From Castanea sativa (Eukaryota > Streptophyta > Magnoliopsida > Fagales > Fagaceae), in the NCBI RefSeq assembly GCF_040712315.1, contig NC_134017.1, positions 6,540,001-6,604,000 on the forward strand: a DNA stretch of 64,000 nucleotides, given 5' to 3'. The position numbers and the translations under genes are program-made. The notes below the pieces were generated by a model. That model was not told the DNA's origin. It saw only the letters and a list, made by a program, of their open reading frames with translations, and made no database searches. Below, in pieces: positions 34,441 through 45,918 of the stretch. Numbering within the stretch: the first letter of the stretch is position 1; every line of letters starts with the position of its first letter.

Positions 34441-36637
34441 CTTCCACTTCTGTGAAGAACAACAACTTGTTGCCACCGGGGTTGGTCTCCAATCTCCAAC
34501 AAGTTCTAAGCAAAAAAAACGGCAACAACAACAACAACAACAACAACAAAATCAATGATGATGACAACGTTAATAACAGTGAAGTTGAACCAAAAGAAAG
34601 CGACAATGTTGAGCCCGCCGAGCCCTCTTCTTCCACTTCGGTTTCCGATGCTTCTGAGGCCGTAGACACTTCCAAGCCCATTGTTTTGGTCACCAATGGA
34701 GATGGGATTGACTCCCCTGGCCTTGTGTTCCTCGTTGAAGCGCTTGTTCGTGAAGGCTTGTACAATGTCCATGTCTGCGCTCCGCAATCGTGGGTTCAAT
34801 CTCTATCCACTTTGCTCAGCTATTTTGTTGTGTTTTGTGTTTGATTGTTTGTTTCCAGTGGTTTTCTCATCTGGGTATGTGGGGTTTTTCATTGGTTTTT
34901 GATTAATTTTGATATTTGGCTATCTGGGCTTCTTTCATTTCCTGAATTCTATAGGGTGTATTTTGTGGTTTATTGCTTGTTCCCCCTTGATTTTCTCATC
35001 TGGGTGTGGGTTTTTTGATTGCTTAGGGGGTAGATTTTGTGTTTTTTCCTTGATTGATTTTGATATTTGGCTATGTGGGCTTCTTTCATTTCCTGTATTG
35101 TATAGGTTGTATTTTGTGGTTTATTGCTTGTTTCCTTTGATTTTCTCATCTGGGTTATGCGGGTTCTATTGTTTTTGATTGCTTAGCTGTAAAGTTTTGT
35201 GTTTTTTGATTGATTTTTGATATTTGGCTATGTGGGCTTCTTTCATATCTTGTATTGGTATGTGAGTTTCATTCCTTGCTTGTTGGTTTTCCAGGTTGTC
35301 TTTGATTATAGGTCGTAGTTTGCGTTTTATATCTTATCCCCTTGATTTTCTCATCTAGGTATGTGGGATTTCATTGTTTTTGATTGTTTAGGCGTGTATA
35401 TTTGTGTTCCTGTTTTGGTATGTGAAATTCTTTCATTTCTTAATTCTTTTAATATGTTTTGTTGTTTTTTCTGTTAATTTCATCATGCTACTATTTGGGT
35501 TCTTTGTGATTATTGATATAACTTACCTTTTGTGCATGTTTCTCTTAATTGCTTATTATGGGTGTGGGATTTTGAAGTTTTTTATTTATTTGCCTATTAC
35601 TATTTGTATATAGATATGTGGTTTTGTTTCATTTCAAGTATTGGTATTGAAGCTGGGAATATATTCTGATTTGTTAGCTTGTGATTTGGTGCTTTTAGGG
35701 ACAAATCAGTGTCAGGTCATTCTGTGACTCTCCAAGAAACGGTTGCTGTGAGTTCCACTGAGATTAATGGTTCTACAGCTTTTGAAGTTTCAGGTATGGC
35801 CGATATCCATGTATAGGGATCTGTAATTATAAATATTATCTTGTATTTAATGAATTCATCATTCCTTGCATGTTGGCTTTTGTTTATTTTTATGAAATTT
35901 GGTAGATATGATGTGGATTTTATGATATTCAATTTTAACTACTAGCCAGATTCATTCATTCTATATATGGAAAACTTCAGTGATTTTTAGTTATTGATAT
36001 ATTTTCTTTGAAATTGGCATCAATGCATGCCTGAAAGATTTATGTAAAGTTGATCTGGATTTTGCGGTTTCATCATGGTTACTGATAGTAACAGGCTTGG
36101 ATGTGATTCTTTTTACTCAGGGACTCCTGTGGATTGTGTCTCATTGGCATTATCTGGGGCATTGTTTTCTTGGTCAAAGCCTCTTCTGGTTAGCATTTAT
36201 ATGATGTCATCAGTATGATTAAGCATATACATTTTTGGGGTCCAGAAAAATCATAGATGGTCTCATTTTCAGGTGATTAGTGGAATTAATCGGGGATCAA
36301 GCTGTGGCCATCACACGTAAGTTGTTAGTTATTGCTTTTTATTATTCCTATATTATCCTGTTTAAGTTGATCAGGGTAAACTTTGGAATCATCCAATATT
36401 TGAAATTAGTATTTGATATGTTTACTCTAGTAATATCAGTTAAAGCCGTATGTTTCTATTTTTTTCTGGTGACTTCTAGTCCTTATTTGAATAGACAAGT
36501 TTTTTTAATGACTGAAATGTTGATCAGGTTTTACTCGGGTGTTGTTGCCGGAGCTAGAGAGGCCCTAATTTGTGGTGTTCCATCATTGTCAATATCATTG
36601 AACTGGTGACTTGAAGATTTTTTCTTATAAAAATTTG

Positions 36638-36681
<44 letters not shown>

Positions 36682-39600
36682 TTTTTTTCCTTAATGCTGA
36701 GAAGTAATTCTTTGGTGATATATTCTATTGCAGGAAGAAGGATGAAAGTCAGGAAAATGATTTTAAGGATGCAGTTTCTGTCTGTATACCTTTAATAAAT
36801 GCAGCTATCAGAGATATTGAAAAAGGAGTTTTCCCCAAAAGCTGCTCCCTGAATATAGAGATACCCACTTCTCCTTTGACAAACAAGGTTTGCATCTCTA
36901 AAGTGTTAAGGAAATAGGTTGTTAACTTGTTTCTAATTGAAGGTTTGTTTTGAAAACTATGGTAATACACACTGAACTTTGACCAGGTGTTTTACAAAAT
37001 ATAATACTGGCCATAATAAAAGCACTAGAGCTGCTTTCTTAATGAATGACTAATTTTTTCATTGACCATTGTGGTTATTGTTGTTTTCATTCAATGGATA
37101 TATGTGGGGTATAGATGCAGCCTTTATTATTCTCCCTGTCTGAATGACAAACTATTGGGAAGATCTAAAAATTTAGGGTGCATTTGGTTCTAGATTCTCA
37201 AATTTATTGATAACTGAATACCCCTACTTATCAGGAAAAGAAAGAGAATTGAAAACCCACCAGATTAAAAACTTTTCAGAATGATTCTGGTATGTTAGTG
37301 TATCACTGAAGTGTTTTTTGGTCATTTCAGATGACTTGGCGACTTAAGATGACATGGGCAGTATCATGTTGAGAGCCTTATATGTTAAGATGGCCAATAT
37401 TGGTTCTTGGGAAAAATGAGGTTATGCTAGGTAATCAGGTAGTGAAAAATCTTAGTGCTATCAACACGTACTCTGGAAATTGGCATCCTCTGTCAAGCAT
37501 TTAGAAGTAGCATGGATAGTTATCAATAGCAATGTCATCAGGGTAAGGCTTAGTTTTATTTATAGAATCATCACTACTTTTGGTGCATGTGAGGTATACG
37601 GATCTAAGATTGTATTCTATTGCTATTCTTGGGGCTTAGTTGCTAACAGTAAAATATTAGTTGGTGTCTCTGCTCGTCAGAATGTATGCTGACTTTATAG
37701 GATAGATCTACAAACTTAAGTGTGATAACTGTAATCACATTCTTGTCACCGTTGGACTGGAGTTTTACAGTTATTGCTCTTTAGTGTAGGGGCCTGTGTC
37801 CCATGGGTCAAAATTTTGAGGGAAAATTTTAACTCATTGGAGCCAAAGTATCTTATGCTTAATATATGGAAAATGTGCTACAATTAGGTCAGTGATAACC
37901 TAGGAAGTACGGACACTTCATTTAGCGTACCGTACCTATGTCATACTGGCCATTTTGGCTACGTTTGGTTGGACAGTAAATGAGTTCTAGAAAATATTTT
38001 ACGCATTTGTGGGTATTTGGCAACAACTGAAAATTTGGTCAAACTGAAAATCACTTCCCATTGACCGTAAAATACCCCTTCCCAGACTAAAAATCACTTC
38101 TGTTTCTATTTTACCTTTAAATAGAATTTTTCGTTGGAAAACAGAGAAGGAGAGGGAGAGAGCAACGACCCACACCAGAAAAGAAAAAGAGAGAGCTAGA
38201 GGGAGATCGTCGAATCGGTCAGATCACGCCGGTGAAGCCAAGATCGTCGTCCTCAACCCAAAGCCCCGCCATCGAGCTGGCGCAGGGCGAGATCGAGGCG
38301 TGATCTCGCGCCGTCAAGATCGACGCGCGTGATCCCGCCGGCGAGATCGGTGACCCACCGATCTCTCTCTTCCTCCTCCCTGTCTCACCTCCCTCTCTCA
38401 GTTTGACCGAATGATTTGGCCATAGTGTTGTTTTGATTTTTGTTTGTTTAGAAGTTGATGGATTGTAATTTTCTATTATAAAATTTGTTTGGAATGTGAG
38501 AAAATGGCTGAGAAAATGTGAGAAATCAGTAAAAAATTTGCATTATCAGAATGTTACCAAACACCTGAAAATATTTTCCAAAGTATTTTTTAAAATGCCC
38601 CAAACACCTAAAAATATTTTCCTTTTCCGAAAATATTTTCACCTGAAATTATTTTACATTCGGAAAATATTTCATTAATTGCTCGTGTCAGTGTTGTATC
38701 CGTGTCCGCGCTTCCTAAGTGGTAATACATTTTTCTTTCTCCCAGTTCAAGCAAGTGCTTAATTGTTGGATGCTGTGTTAGATGATTAACTGTATCAGCT
38801 GAGATATATAGTGGGTATATTGGAAAATTCTACTTGATTTAGATCCTCTTCTGGGAAGCTGGTCTCACTTTGTTGGTCATGTACTGATCTACTGATTTTA
38901 CTCATTCATGTGCTTTTGTTTGGAAAAAAAAAAAAACTGTTGAGATAAATCCTTGCCTTCACAATATTTAAATTCTCCTAGACATTCTTTTCCGTCTTAC
39001 ACATGCGTGAAAATGTTTTGCTTGACAGGGTTTTAAATTGACCAAGCAAAGTATGTGGAGATCAACTCCTAACTGGCTAGCTGTTTCAGCCAACCGGTAT
39101 CCTGCTGGACATTTCATGTCCAATCAACAAAGCCTTGGCCTTCAGCTCGCACAGCTTGGCCGAGATGCCTCTGCTGCGGTCAGTCATTCTTGCTGTGAAT
39201 TACTCTTAAAAAAAAAAGGCTCATGGAAGGATTATACTGCCCTTTTCCTGTTTTCATTATTTTGGTGGGTGTTTTCAGGGTGCGGCTCGACGTTTGAACA
39301 CACAAAAGAAGCATGTGGAAATTGAATCAGTTGGCGTTGCTGGAAAATCTGATTCCCACCGAGTGAAGAAGTACTTCCGGCTAGAGGTATGAAAAAAAAA
39401 AAAAATCTAGCAATTAAGGTTGCTTTTAGAAGCAGCTTTTACTTGCCGTGAGAGTGCTTTCTGATTGATTAAAATGGTTAGAAAATGGCATAGGTGTTTA
39501 AACTTCTTCAAGAAAGCAGTTATACTTTCTCCTTTTAGGATAATCAATGAAATTGCTTGAAGATCTATGAAATTTTGTAGTTTTATAAGAAGGGTTGATA

Positions 39601-40693
39601 TCAAATTATGAATCTTAAGTTGCTTGTAACAAATCTATGTAAGTTTTACCTATAGAAAAGTCTGAATTTTGTAGTACAAATTGCAAGTCTTCATTGGCTT
39701 GATTAACCAAAAAAATTGAAGATATTTGTAGTTGTTTCATGAAGTGATGAACTAAGGCTCAGGCATACATACATTTGCAGTTTCTGGATAAGGAGCAAGA
39801 AGAGACGGACAAGGATCTGGATTTCAGAGCACTTGAAAATGGATATGTAAGTTATTATAATTTGTATTTTTTTTCCTCATCATCGAAATTATTTTTTTTT
39901 TTTCTCGTCATTGTGTGTCATTCAATCGTATAGAAATGGAATGAATGAATCTAAATCTTCAGTAGTATCATTTTTGTGGGGTCAGCGCTTTCCCCCAGTA
40001 GGTTTTTCTTCCATGACTGTCAGTTCAAACAACTGTAATAATTGCAAATGGGGTCCTGTTTTAAAGAGTGGATTCCACTTGCCTGTTATTGGTGACTGTA
40101 CTACAAAAGAACCGAAGAAAAAGTAACAGAAGAGGCCATATCATAAAAAGAATTTGGTATGTTTTACGTAGCATGTAAAGGTAAAAGTAATAAAGTGTGG
40201 TCATTGCAGGACTGCATGCTACATCCTTTGACTTAAATGTTACTGTGAGTGTTTTCATATATCATTATGGCTCATACCTAATGTTTTGGGTCCCAATGTC
40301 AGTGTTTAAATCTCTTTAAGACTTGCAATAAACACCAAGGATCAATATGATTTTTATTGGATATTAGGCTTGCCTGTAGCATCTGCATGTTAATTGAAAT
40401 AATATCCTAACTGTTACGTATTTCTTGGGTGGTAGGGTTTGGTATCTCTTTTAAAATATTTGAAATAGGGTGTTTTATTATGGTTGGAGATGGTTACTTT
40501 TCTTGCATTGAAGTATTAGATACTTTGCGTCATGTCTTTTTCAATATTATTATTAGCTTCCTTGGTTTCTGATGTGTCTCATTTGGAGCAACAGGTTGCA
40601 ATAACTCCTCTTTCTCTTTTACCACATATTGAGACGGACATTCAAACGGCTACCTCAGATTGGATCTCTGCTGCACTCCCTGCAGAGCAATAA
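34437..40693 (+). CDS. SurE: SurE-type survival protein / 5'-nucleotidase
   Basis: Ten exons: 34437-34789, 35699-35793, 36121-36188, 36273-36316, 36528-36605, 36734-36887, 39029-39178, 39279-39386, 39781-39846 and 40595-40693. All have GT/AG borders and one frame, 404 aa, close to the plant SurE homologs. SurE enzymes are divalent-metal nucleotide phosphatases. Residues 1-80 are a low-complexity Asn/Ser/Glu lead with an (AAC)n-coded Asn run. The fold then starts at PIVLVTNGDGIDSPGL, followed by CAPQSDKSVSGHSVT (Ser ligand), LVISGINRGSSCGHH (Asn ligand) and FYSGVVAGAREALICGVPSL. The family motif is NDDG; here residue 88 is Gly (GGA, 34698-34700), losing one metal Asp, so activity is uncertain. 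Intron 1 holds tandem repeats and intron 6 a transposon. No transit peptide is obvious. Confidence 0.92.
34820..35400 (+). repeat. Minisatellite of about 150 bp in SurE intron 1
   Basis: GATATTTGGCTATNTGGGCT recurs at 34911, 35062 and 35219, each followed by TCTTTCAT, GGTTTATTGCTTG and TTTTCTCATCTGGG. The spacing is 151 and 157 bp, giving about 3.5 decaying copies inside the intron. Confidence 0.85.
36641..36678. repeat. (TA)n microsatellite in SurE intron 5
   Basis: About 38 bp of TA repeats between exons 36528-36605 and 36734-36887. Confidence 0.9.
37900..38719. mobile_element. TIR element with GC-rich core in SurE intron 6
   Basis: The left end CCTAGGAAGTACGGACAC and the right end GTGTCCGCGCTTCCTAAG are near-inverses. 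A second set of sequences typical of transposon ends (GGCTACGTTTGGTTGG at 37957, and GGAAAATATTT near 38656) lies inside, suggesting nesting. The core 38195-38370 is unusually GC-rich for this window, with repeated GATCG/CGATC motifs and CTGGCGCAGGGCGAGATCG. It could be a captured host fragment. Confidence 0.6.
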
Positions 40694-41183
40694 AGCTCCC
40701 TCAGTCCAGCATTGTTTAGTGTACATTTGGAGTTCTGATATATATAATTTTCATGCGTCTGCAGTTATATGATAGTCTAGTCATTAAGTGAAACGATTAA
40801 TTCTGATTCGTGCCGTTCTTTTCTATCAATATTTTTTCCCCACCTAATCCTTTTCTCCATTGTTTCAGTTCTTCATTTTCATATTTCTGTTCTGGAGCAA
40901 ATGCTTCTTGTAATCTTTTTGGCATGTTTTAAAAATGCCAGTTTGTTGTCTTGCGTTGCCTCTTTTTTTTCTACTTGGTTGGATTTTTTCTTTTGGGGAA
41001 CACAGTTGTTTTTTAACTACCAAAATTGTGGAGTTGCTTCTAGTTGTAATGGACGGGTTCTTTGGTCTAATTTCTAATTAATCACATATTCGTTGACTTG
41101 GGATTTTGTCACTGATTTATTAATAGAAAGTAGTTTTAGTGTGTTTGTGTTTTCCTATTCACCATCCTCTCTACTTTGTAGGC

Positions 41184-41720
41184 AAGGTTGTTAAAATCAA
41201 GGTTGTTAAAATTGGGATCTTACGTAGGGTCGTTGGAGGTAGGTGGGATCGTAGATCGTAGGATTGGATTGTAAGATCGGATCGTGAATCGTAAAATCTT
41301 ACATTATTTGAGAAAAAAAAAAATAAAAAATACACATTGTTATGTTAAGTAATTATATAAATTATATATTTATTGATATAATTAACATACATTACTACAT
41401 TCATTTGTAAGTATCATTTAAATAGGCCAAAAACTTTAAAATGTGACACTTTATTGAGATATTTTTTATTTAAGTCCAACTGACAATTTCTTTACGTTAA
41501 AGTGGAAAATTTTGGTTTATTAGGATTTTATATTTTTATTTAGGTACAACTGAGTCTTTTGTTAAATTAAAGAAGATTACAAGAAATCAAGGTCATTAGG
41601 GATCGTTAGAATCGTACTTGAATAATTGCAAAGATCCTTAAAAGATTTGGATCGTTTTGGGCATGTGAGATCGTAAAATCGTAGGATCGTAGGATCCAGA
41701 TTGGGATTTTGACAACTATG
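41184..41720. mobile_element. TIR element with GATCGTA subterminal repeats
   Basis: The left end AAGGTTGTTAAAATTGGGATC (41200-41220) is the near-inverse of the right end GATTGGGATTTTGACAACTA. A partial extra copy of the left end is at 41184. Both subterminal zones carry many GATCGTA/GATCGGATC motifs, as in hAT-like and other elements where transposase binds subterminal repeats. No coding capacity. Confidence 0.7.
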
Positions 41721-42497
41721 TTAGTAGGTTTATTAAGACAAGCAATGACATTAAATGAAGGGAAGGATTTGGTGTTCTAATAGAATAAAAATCATATATC
41801 TAACTCTGAATGTGACACTTTATGCTTCATTAATGGTAATAAATTGTTACATATTTTTTTTTTCTTTAATTAAGTCTAATAAAAATGAACAAAAAAAAGT
41901 GTTACATTTAAGGGCTGTGTGATTTTTATTCGAATTTAGAGTTGAAGTGACCATGTGACTGGTGTTAAGTCTTGAGTTTGGACTGAAGAATAGAACTTGA
42001 ACAAATGGGTGTAGAAGGTGATTGAATATGAACTTTGCTGAAACATGTAACAATTATGGTAATTTGCTGTTGTTGGCGGTGCAGCAGGACAATAATTCAA
42101 GCTTTACATGCATGGTAGACCCAATCAGCCAAGAGTATAGTACTTGGTTGGTGACATTTCATTTGTATTTGTGGTCACATTAGCCCAATGAAAATAAGGG
42201 GCCCAAAAGATGAAGTCTCTTAACTCGGCCTCCTAAGCCCTTGAAACCTATTTGCAAAATGTGGAGGAAGACATGCCATTTGAATCAAGAGCCCGTTATC
42301 ACTTGCAACACAACACATGTAAAGGGCCTAATTGGCACTTCTTCACGATTTATAATTTTGTACATGAAACTGAAAGTGGATATCACAAGTGTGTAATCCA
42401 CCCCATATATGCAGATATTATATACAACTGTTACACAAAATACCACCGCGTCTTTCAAATGGTACCATTCCTCAATTCTCCAACAAGTTTTTGTCTT

Positions 42498-42660
42498 TTG
42501 TTGAAGACGTGGAAGCATTGGCCTGTCGCAGGGCTATTAACTTTGCTGCAGAAATTGGAATACATGAAGTGATTATTGAGGGTGATGCTCAGATTGTCAT
42601 TGATTAGTTACAGTGTGAAGCTGCTAGTTCTGCTCAGATTGGTGAGGTGATTAACGACTG
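42498..42660 (+). pseudogene. RNase H-like (RVT_3) fragment
   Basis: The frame reads EDVEALACRRAINFAAEIG, then IHEVIIEGDAQIVID and a TAG, with more same-frame similarity (SAQIGEVINDC) before a second stop at about 42661. This is the N-terminal half of the plant LINE-type RNase H domain. The relic at 9355-9557 is the C-terminal half. Rest of the element is absent. Confidence 0.65.
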
Positions 42661-42797
42661 CTAGTTCATATTGTCAAATTTCTGATTACCTCTAAAACAC
42701 GTGTGTAATCTTTGAACTTTTAAACTATGCCTTTATTTATGAAATTGGTTAAGAGTGTGTATAAATGTACTTCGACTGGTTGCTTGGAAAATGAAGT

Positions 42798-42815
42798 GGG
42801 GGGGGGGGGGGGGGG
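42798..42815. repeat. Poly-G run
   Basis: Eighteen consecutive G. The length may be imprecise. Confidence 0.9.
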
Positions 42816-43000
42816 ATAAGAAATTAGAAATCTTTGGACTTCTAAATAATGGATTTTCTATGTATATATGTATGTATGTTTGCTTGCTTTGTTTGATGCA
42901 TGAGAAAATGGATGGACGGACGGGCTAGATTTTTGTTACGGTCGGTTTGGTTTATGGGAAAATTGGCAAGAGATACTAAAAAATGATGAATTTTGGGCTT

Positions 43001-43092
43001 AACAATTATGCACTTTCTAATCTACAGTCACACTCTGTTTGGTTTCTGATCAGAAACCAAATAGAGTGTAGATTAGAAAGTGCATAATTGTT
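43001..43092. repeat. Near-perfect 92-bp palindrome
   Basis: The left arm 43001-43049 and the right arm 43050-43092 are reverse complements over 43 bp. The only differences are a 6-nt bulge (AGTCAC, near 43025-43030) and one G/A difference. The centre is TCTGATCAGA with no loop spacer. No target duplication was identified. Confidence 0.95.
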
Positions 43093-43394
43093 TTGTTAAT
43101 GGTTTGTCTCTTTGCTGATAAAATGTAGAGAGAGAGAAAGAGAGAGGATATGAATTAAAGTTTCTTATTTTTAAATTATGCGTTTTTAGGTTGTGGTGAA
43201 CATCAAAACTGTTTCTTGTTAACTTTGATAAACGAGATATTTGGTTCCTTATTGACAACTTGGATGTGATCTTAATATCTCATGCTTTTTAAAGTACTTT
43301 TGAAAGGTATTCTTTTATGCCTTTTCTTACTGATAACTAGTCATGATAGATACTTCAATTATAGTTTTTGACAACTACTTGCTATAAAAGCTAA

Positions 43395-43500
43395 GGTGTA
43401 TATCCGTTGTGGATGAGCTCTAGCTTAACAACACCTCCTCTCCTTGTAAGAGTACACAGTAAGGTAGTAGGTTCAGACCCATCTGTTGTATGCGTAACAT
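43395..43500 (+). mobile_element. Possible tRNA-derived SINE fragment
   Basis: GGATGAGCTCTAGCTTAACAA resembles a box A region, and GTAGGTTCAGACCC (43466-43479) resembles a box B. There is no A-tail, and the next element begins at about 43508. Tentative. Confidence 0.35.
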
Positions 43501-43507
43501 AGTAAGG

Positions 43508-43759
43508 TAATGTTTGGATAAAAATCATTGCGTCCACGTTTTGGTCAAGACGCGTTTCAGTCTTTTTTTTTTTCTCCTTCCTACGCACGCGTTTTAGCTT
43601 TAGGGGACAACGTTACTGTTCACCCACTGTTCACATTGTGCACTTACTGTTCATGCACTTTTCATTAAAAATGGATTTCAAGGTACTATTCACACATTTA
43701 AAAATTATTTTGCTATAACATTTTCAGTTTTTAGTTTTCAGTTGTATCCAAATGGACCC

Positions 43760-43760
<1 letters not shown>
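43508..43760. mobile_element. MITE-like element with short TIRs
   Basis: Left end TAATGTTTGGATA and right end TATCCAAATGGACC are inverse to each other. The inside holds several CACTGTTCA/ACTGTTCAC motifs like the element at 24023-24233. A (AAT)n microsatellite follows immediately (43760-43797). Confidence 0.6.

Positions 43761-43797
<37 letters not shown>
43760..43797. repeat. (AAT)n microsatellite
   Basis: About 12 AAT units next to the MITE end. Confidence 0.95.
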
Positions 43798-43801
<4 letters not shown>

Positions 43802-44144
43802 CCGTTGTTTGACCATGAGAAAATTGGTAACTAATTAACTAATAACCAATTAACAAATTAACCTAATGTCTCCATACCCCTGGTGACCTTAAGGTTGTGA
43901 ATATATAATAATAATAAATAAACAGAGGGATTTAATTAAGAAAATATGTTATTTCATATTCAAGATGGTGAACACAGAGCAACCTAAAAAATTATAAAGA
44001 ATTAGACCAAAAAATCTAAGTGAATCATGGAGCTCAAAAATGGAATTGCTGTGTATAAAACCCCAGTTCGAATCAACAAAGATTCCAATTAATCAGTTGG
44101 TCTCTATCATTTCCCTTGTGAGTATATATGAATTTATGGATGGA

Positions 44145-44513
44145 CAAAATTTAGTTACAAAATTGGTTATAGCCTAAGGTTACAACTTCCTTTAAAAAAA
44201 ATAAACATTACTATAAATTTTGAAAATCTAATTGTTGAATTGCATATTCTTTATGCTCTTAATACACATGTCAAATTTTGTGTCAATTGGATATTATTTA
44301 CTATATGATCTATAAGCTTCTATTTTATGCATAATTTTAAATTACAAAAACTTGCAATTTAAACAATTTATTGATGAAATAAGTATTGATTTTTAATTTT
44401 TTAAAAATTTTGCAAGCATGTATGGAGGATATAAGAAGAAAATATAATCCAATAAAAAGATAATGAGTAAGGTTGTAATCTCAAGCTACAATCAATTTTG
44501 TAGCTAAATTTTG
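44145..44513. mobile_element. 369-bp MITE with TIRs of about 40 bp
   Basis: The left arm CAAAATTTAGTTACAAAATT (44145 on) and the inverted right arm CAAAATTTAGCTACAAAATT (ending at 44513) match over about 40 bp with a few differences. The inside is AT-rich and non-coding. Confidence 0.8.
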
Positions 44514-45708
44514 TTGTTTATGGACATATGACTATGTTACACAAAATTAAATTTCTACAAAGCATTCCTTACTTTGGTGCCTCAAAGAAAAAGCAAGTCT
44601 TTTTCTAAACCTTCATTTTTTTCTTCTTCTTTAAGAACATTGAAACTATAGAAGCTTCAGCTTGCTCGATCATATGTCTAGTAACTAGATACATAGTCCA
44701 GTTAAGGCCTCATAACTGTAGTATCTATTACGGATTGCATCCTGGAAACTGTGCCCAACTTCTGCCAAATGTTCCATCAGGAACTTAACTAGCAAGTACA
44801 GAATTGTGGTTTGGAGTAAAAAATTGGTTGAGTGGGGGATGGATATATGCGCAGAATCTCTATAGGCAAGATAAATTATAAATGATGATAAGTGTTAGGT
44901 ATGGTCTTAATTTACTGCTACTAGACATGAGTAAATTATAACCTGATAAATTAATTGAAATTTTGTGAACCACAATACTCATGTAGGGTATACCAAAAGG
45001 GGGGGAAAAAAAAACCCTATGGAGGGGCTCTCTTGCTTCAAACTTTAAAGGTTATGATATAGAAGTACTTACTATTAGTTATTACCTAGATTTAGGTGGC
45101 TAAGACATTGCTTCTGGTATTTCTACTCATGAATTTATCTGATTAACATGATAAACCCCATAAGATTTGCTTTGCGGTGAATGATATGTCGATGCTGATG
45201 TGGTTATCCTGATTGCCAATATGTTTACTTTTTGATGAGAGATGACTTAAGTAGCAGGCTTCAGACTTTAGGTGGTAGTGTCATCCAAGTTATGCTCTTG
45301 TTTCTCTGATGCTCATAGTGACCTATGTACTGTGCTGGAAATAATATCATCTAGAATGATATCCGTACTGCACTTGCTGGTGGAGGTTGTTTTTTTGTTT
45401 TGTTTTTGTTTTTTTCACTCCTATATATGGCTGTAAGATGTTAGTCCACATTAATTTTGCCATAACCAATTGTTTTCATTACTAGCCAATACAGATGCAG
45501 TTTTATTCTTTTCATAAGCCCTCAAATGGGTTGCTGCATTACTTGAACATTGTGGTAATTGTTGCAATATAAAAGCTGTTATTTAGAGGCATATTCGAGG
45601 ACACTAAAGGCTAGAGTTTTCAGGGGTTGGGTCAACAAATAAGTCATCAGTATCATTTTGTTCGGTCTTTTTGGTTTCTGTATAGCTGTTAACTGTTCTG
45701 TTCTGCAG

Positions 45709-45806
45709 GAGATGTTTCTTCTTCAAACGAGCCAATGATTTTATTTCCTAAACGGACTTTCCAACCTAGCATTATCCGGCATAAGAGGAACCATGGATTC
45801 TTTGTT
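45709..45806 (+). pseudogene. Relic exon of mitochondrial ribosomal protein bL34
   Basis: After an intact acceptor (TTCTGCAG, ending 45708) the frame reads SNEPMILFPKRTFQPSIIRH and then KRNHGFF. This matches the start of bL34, whose family signature is KRTxQPSxxxRKRxHGF. In plants this is the nucleus-encoded mitochondrial large-subunit protein. Similarity stops at FF, before the basic RxxLxxRRxKGR end. A CT microsatellite and then a Helitron follow. No matching first exon was found upstream to about 44520. It is best read as a truncated copy, intron border included, so a DNA-level duplicate and not a retrocopy. Confidence 0.7.
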
Positions 45807-45816
45807 TGGTACATCT

Positions 45817-45839
45817 CTCTATCTCTCTCTCTCTCTCTC
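45817..45839. repeat. (CT)n microsatellite
   Basis: ATCTCTCTCTCTCTCTCTC-type run directly after the bL34 relic. Confidence 0.85.
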
Positions 45840-45918
45840 AAAATTAAAGTAAGGATTGAAATTCAAATCTTCTCTTTAAAGTTCAAATAATTTCATCCAA
45901 ATGAAATCAATCAATCAA

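Noticed and set aside
34430..34799. Minus-strand frames opposite SurE exon 1 with Leu or Val runs
   Set aside because: They are shadows of the (AAC)n-coded Asn run in the real exon.
35717..35932. Small minus-strand frame over SurE exon 2
   Set aside because: It spans an exon-intron border on the opposite strand and has no features.
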